From JABMRP01 sp964444795 (GTDB lineage Bacteria; Planctomycetota; Planctomycetia; Pirellulales; Thermoguttaceae), in NCBI GenBank assembly GCA_964444795.1, contig CAYUIQ010000309.1:1-9251 (forward strand): a stretch of 9,251 nucleotides of DNA. Direction: 5' to 3'. Below the pieces are notes generated by a model, which saw nothing but the letters and a program-made list of their open reading frames with translations, was not told the origin of the DNA and did not search any database. This document shows, piece after piece, positions 7,049-9,251 of the stretch (position 1 is its first letter; every line of letters starts with the position of its first letter). The position numbers were made by a program, and so were the translations under genes.

Positions 7049-7477
7049 CTAGGGACTCGGCGGCCGTTGCGCACCGGCCGCGGCTCGCACGCCGGGCATG
7101 ACCCGCTTCTGCACGTCGGTCTCCAGCACGCCGAAGGTCGCTTCGTGACGCTGGATCGTCATCGTGAGCACCTGCAGCATACGCTTGGCCGTGAAGTAGT
7201 TGAGGATGATCCGCTCGCTCACCGCGATCGGTTCCGGCGGCACGCCGTAGGGATGCGGGTTCAGCCCGAAATCGAGAATCAACTCTTCCGGTGTACCGGT
7301 CACCCGGCAGAAGTTCGCGTAGGCCGCGTTGACTTTCGTATCGTCCATTGCCACCTGTTGCCGCGGCGGCTGTTGCGCGGCGGCTGTCGCGGCGGCCGGT
7401 GCCGGAGCGGATTCCGGGGTCGCGGCGGCGGGGGTCGATTCGTCCTTCTTCTCAGGCTTGTCGCTTGGCTTGGCCAC
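7049..7477 (-). CDS. DUF3467-family protein
   Basis: The 142-residue protein has a low-complexity Ala/Pro/Gln-rich N-terminal half (about 1-42, starting AKPSDKPEKKDES) and a compact domain from about 43 to 126. That domain has the features I associate with DUF3467: an early VNAAYANFCRVTGTPEELILDFG stretch split around residue 60, SERIILNYFTAKRML, and a closing IQRHEATFG. The biochemical role of this family is not known to me. It is the first gene of a two-gene unit with the desulfurase. The start chosen is GTG 7475-7477, because AAGGAG (7485-7490 on the minus strand) lies 7 nt upstream. A longer frame reaching 7585 is open but would begin inside the presumed leader. Confidence 0.85.
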   Translation of the reverse strand: MAKPSDKPEKKDESTPAAATPESAPAPAAATAAAQQPPRQQVAMDDTKVNAAYANFCRVTGTPEELILDFGLNPHPYGVPPEPIAVSERIILNYFTAKRMLQVLTMTIQRHEATFGVLETDVQKRVMPGVRAAAGAQRPPSP

Positions 7478-7560
7478 AAATAGGCTCCTTGTACGAAAAT
7501 AAACTCGCAAATCGCGGTACGGACTTGTCCTTGCACGGTAAGGCAGCGAGACTCCTACAT

Positions 7561-7590
7561 GGAGGGGTAGGGCAGTGTCCCACACCCTCC
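7561..7590 (-). promoter_or_regulatory. Hairpin at the start of the DUF3467 operon leader
   Basis: GGAGGG (7561-7566) pairs with CCCTCC (7585-7590), enclosing a second 3-bp GGG/CCC stem (7570-7572 with 7579-7581) after a symmetric internal loop. With the promoter at 7600-7629, transcription would begin near 7593, so this hairpin would be the first structure in the message, about 85 nt before the start codon. Confidence 0.4.
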
Positions 7591-7596
7591 GAACGT

Positions 7597-7615
7597 GGCA
7601 TTATAGAAAAATGCC
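7597..7615. promoter_or_regulatory. Dyad overlapping the -10 box (possible operator)
   Basis: GGCATT (7597-7602) and AATGCC (7610-7615) form a perfect 6-bp inverted repeat with a 7-bp spacer. The left arm shares three bases with the TATAAT. A dimeric regulator binding here would block the promoter. No regulator gene is identifiable next to it other than the sigma gene on the other side of this intergenic region. Confidence 0.45.
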
Positions 7616-7629
7616 CGCATCTCTGCCAG
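7600..7629 (-). promoter_or_regulatory. Promoter of the DUF3467-cysteine desulfurase operon
   Basis: On the minus strand a perfect TATAAT occupies 7600-7605. CTGGCA at 7624-7629 sits 18 bp upstream of it and matches the -35 consensus at 4 of 6 positions. The -10 box overlaps the inverted repeat at 7597-7615. Confidence 0.6.
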
Positions 7630-7997
7630 TCGGAACTCCCGCACGATGCCGTTCTGCTGGAATTCCTCACCACATTTACCAGTATAGTTTCCCTAAACCG
7701 CCGTGCTTCCGGTGACGCGTGAAATTCAGCGGTGATGCGGCAACTCCCGGCACAAGTGCCTGGGTTAAACACTTGTCGGATATGGATTTAGGGTTGTTTG
7801 CCAGCCTGCTGAAAAAGGGGATGGGCTCCCAGCGGGAGTGCGACTTGCCCGACCAGTACAGTTGTGGGCAAGGTGCCTGTTCCCTCTTTCAACGGGCCCT
7901 TATAGTAAGACACAGATGCGGATGTCCCGTTCCTTCTCACGTTTTCGCCACTTTTCTGAACCCTCTTGCCTCGCTTCGGCGCTATAAGGGTATGACG
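7630..7997. other. Remaining intergenic region upstream of the sigma gene
   Basis: The 368 bp upstream of the sigma gene hold ACAAGTG (7752-7758) with CACTTGT (7770-7776), a 7-bp inverted repeat with an 11-nt gap. They also hold the 94-bp element at 7804-7897 and two isolated TATAGT hexamers (7683-7688 and 7901-7906) without a good -35 box. No RNA gene is recognisable. The frame of the sigma gene stays open back to an ATG at 7719, but this extension does not look like protein. Confidence 0.5.
7804..7897. repeat. 94-bp imperfect inverted repeat (REP/MITE-like)
   Basis: The 27-nt arms 7804-7830 and 7871-7897 match as inverted copies at 19 of 27 positions, and four mismatches become G-U pairs in RNA. 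Within the element are CTCCC (7826-7830) with GGGAG (7834-7838), and CTTGCCC (7844-7850) with GGGCAAG (7866-7872). The motif GGGAACAGGCACC, read on the minus strand of the right arm, resembles from memory the GGGGACAGGCACC repeats dispersed in many bacterial genomes near IS200/Y1-type transposases. No such gene is in the window. Confidence 0.5.
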
Positions 7998-8513
7998 ATG
8001 GCAGTGGTCCGACGCCAGTCCGAGTTGGCCCATCTGGTGCGCGAGCATCAGCGTGGGGTGTGGCGCTATTTGCGCTTCTTGGGTTGCGACCGGGCCGAGG
8101 CCGACGATTTGACGCAGGAGACTTTCTTGGCGGTGTTTCAGTCGTCGTTTCAGCAGTGCTCAAGCCGCCAGACGGCGGCCTATCTACGGACGGCGGCCCG
8201 CCACCGGCTGCTCTCGGCTCGCCGCCGACAAAGCCGCGAGCCGGCAGCCGGCCTTTTAGAGCGGGCCGAAGCCGTGTGGGCCGAAGTGGCCGGCGAGGAC
8301 GGCTTGGACGACTACCTGGACGCCTTGAAAGAATGTCTCCAAACGGCCGTGAACTCGCGGTCAAGAGAAGCGATTTCGTTGCGTTACACCGACAACGCTT
8401 CCCGCGACCGGATCGCAAGCCAGTTGGAGATGACCCCCGAGGGAGTCAAAACGCTCCTCCGCCGAGCCCGTGATGCCTTACGCGATTGCGTGGAAACGAA
8501 GATCAAATCATGA
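7998..8513 (+). CDS. Sigma-70 family (ECF-like) RNA polymerase sigma factor
   Basis: The 171-residue protein has only sigma regions 2 and 4, the ECF arrangement. Region 2 spans about 8-80: VREHQRGVWRYLRFLG is followed by the core-binding motif ADDLTQETFLAVF (35-47) and then an Arg-rich DNA-facing helix (RTAARHRLLSARRRQSR). Region 4 spans about 107-167 with a helix-turn-helix at 135-160 (RIASQLEMTPEGVKTLLRRAR). It would direct RNA polymerase to a specific promoter set. ATG 7998 is chosen because AAGGG (7986-7990) lies 7 nt upstream; ATG 7992 is only 1 nt from it, and ATG 7719 would add 93 residues unlike any sigma factor. Its stop overlaps the next start as ATGA, so the two products are probably co-translated. 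Confidence 0.85.
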   Translation: MAVVRRQSELAHLVREHQRGVWRYLRFLGCDRAEADDLTQETFLAVFQSSFQQCSSRQTAAYLRTAARHRLLSARRRQSREPAAGLLERAEAVWAEVAGEDGLDDYLDALKECLQTAVNSRSREAISLRYTDNASRDRIASQLEMTPEGVKTLLRRARDALRDCVETKIKS

Positions 8514-9251
8514 GCGAAACACACGATCCCGACAACGAGCGTCTCGAAGACCGCTTGCTCGACCAGGCACTCGGTGAAGTGCTGGGCGAGGATCGTCCGC
8601 CCGATCTCTCCGCGCAAATTCTCGCCGCCGTCGCCGATCGGGGACTATCCGAACCGGAATTTCATGAGAAGGAGCCAGTGATGAGCGATTCGAGACAACA
8701 AGGCGGACCTTTCGTCGCGCTGTTGGCCGTGGCCGTGTGTCTGTTGGTTGTGACCGGCGGTCTGGCGTGGTTCGTTCTCTCCGACGGGGACGATCCAAGG
8801 CAGGTGGCGTTGGAAGACAATGCCGGCGGAGATCTGGCGAAGAAAGAAAAAGCGAGCGAGAGTGCCGGATCGTCCTCGGGAAAGCCGGGGGATAAATGGG
8901 CCGAGAAGTCTTATGACGACGAGGACGAAGCGGCGGCTCGCCCGGGGAGGAAACCGGATGGCGACGGGAAGGGCAAACCGGAAATGCACACGGGCCCGAT
9001 GCCTGCCGTGCCAAAGCCGGAGCGGGAGGATCGGACGGGAAGGCCCGGCCCGGTTCCCGGCAACCAGCCGGGCGAAATGCCCACGGACTACGCTCCCACC
9101 ACCAGGCCCGATCCGGCCGCCACGCCGTCCACTCAACCACTGGGCGAGACCGAATCGCTGCAAATGATGGTCACGCCACGGGTCATCATCAAACAGCAGA
9201 AAGACCTCCGTCCCGATACCTACTCGCTTGGCCTCGATGGGCGCGGGACCT
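8510..9251 (+). CDS. Single-pass membrane protein with anti-sigma-like N-terminus (partial)
   Basis: The frame runs open for 247 residues to the window edge. Residues 11-41 contain RLLDQALGEVLG and PPDLSAQILAAV, a motif I associate with proteins encoded just after sigma factors in planctomycetes. Residues 67-90 form one transmembrane helix (core LLAVAVCLLVVTGGLAWFVL). Residues 91-215 are a Pro-, Lys- and Asp/Glu-rich linker, followed by the start of a folded part (MMVTPRVIIKQQ, 219-230). The expected topology is N-terminus in the cytoplasm and linker outside. With the ATGA overlap this suggests a membrane anti-sigma or sensor for the preceding factor; no zinc-binding HxxxCxxC motif is present. 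The C-terminal domain is cut off, so its class is unknown. A second initiation site, AAGGAG (8669-8674) 6 nt before ATG 8681, could yield a form lacking the anti-sigma-like segment. Confidence 0.75.
   Translation, partial: MSETHDPDNERLEDRLLDQALGEVLGEDRPPDLSAQILAAVADRGLSEPEFHEKEPVMSDSRQQGGPFVALLAVAVCLLVVTGGLAWFVLSDGDDPRQVALEDNAGGDLAKKEKASESAGSSSGKPGDKWAEKSYDDEDEAAARPGRKPDGDGKGKPEMHTGPMPAVPKPEREDRTGRPGPVPGNQPGEMPTDYAPTTRPDPAATPSTQPLGETESLQMMVTPRVIIKQQKDLRPDTYSLGLDGRGT

Noticed and set aside
7478..7585. Longer start of the DUF3467 gene
   Set aside because: The extension would be encoded by the leader hairpin region; GTG 7475-7477 has AAGGAG 7 nt upstream.
7632..7655. ECF-type promoter (GGAAC then GTT) in front of the sigma gene
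   Set aside because: The gap of about 14 bp is shorter than usual for ECF promoters, and it lies more than 300 bp from the start codon without supporting signals.
7719..7997. N-terminal extension of the sigma factor from ATG 7719
   Set aside because: The extra 93 residues have no sigma homology, run through the inverted-repeat element, and ATG 7998 has a properly spaced ribosome binding site.
1..9251. CRISPR array, tRNA, rRNA, transposase or phage genes
   Set aside because: No regularly spaced direct repeats, no cloverleaf or rRNA-like sequence, and no frame with transposase, integrase or phage motifs was seen on either strand.

Overview
The window looks like chromosomal DNA from a high-GC planctomycete (Planctomycetota, perhaps Pirellulales). 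The evidence is a secreted LamG protein with a PEP-CTERM tail, a glycoside-hydrolase-like protein with a long signal peptide, a DUF3467 protein paired with a cysteine desulfurase, an lpxA gene standing alone, and a short ECF-like sigma factor overlapping a membrane protein with an anti-sigma-like N-terminus. The assignment is inferred from gene content; no rRNA or tRNA is present.

Layout. (1) Positions 3-476: C-terminal piece of a larger protein, probably a VWA-domain protein. (2) 477-783: a non-coding region rich in hairpins, with a well-spaced promoter (598-626) and two tandem stem-loops in the leader of the next gene. (3) 784-2775: LamG/discoidin-like PEP-CTERM surface protein, closed by a clear intrinsic terminator (2804-2840). 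(4) 2862-4334: secreted TIM-barrel glycosidase-like protein with a collagen-binding-like C-terminus. (5) 4396-5259, minus strand: lpxA, convergent with gene 4. (6) 5577-5897: small three-TPR protein, divergent from lpxA. (7) 5901-7040, minus: class I cysteine desulfurase, 3 nt from the TPR gene; the two stop codons lie in one perfect palindrome. (8) 7049-7477, minus: DUF3467 protein, upstream partner of the desulfurase. (9) 7478-7997: a 520-bp intergenic region with the operon's promoter (perfect TATAAT inside a dyad) and a 94-bp imperfect inverted repeat. (10) 7998-8513: sigma-70-like factor. (11) 8510 to the window end: single-pass membrane protein with anti-sigma-like N-terminus, joined to the sigma gene by an ATGA overlap and cut by the window edge.

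How they work together. The sigma and membrane-protein genes look like a co-translated regulatory pair. DUF3467 and the desulfurase look like a two-gene operon. The two secreted proteins may both act on or at extracellular glycans, but a terminator separates them. lpxA and the TPR gene look like independent housekeeping genes. I see no CRISPR array, transposase gene, phage gene or obvious defence system; the least explained material is in the intergenic structures.
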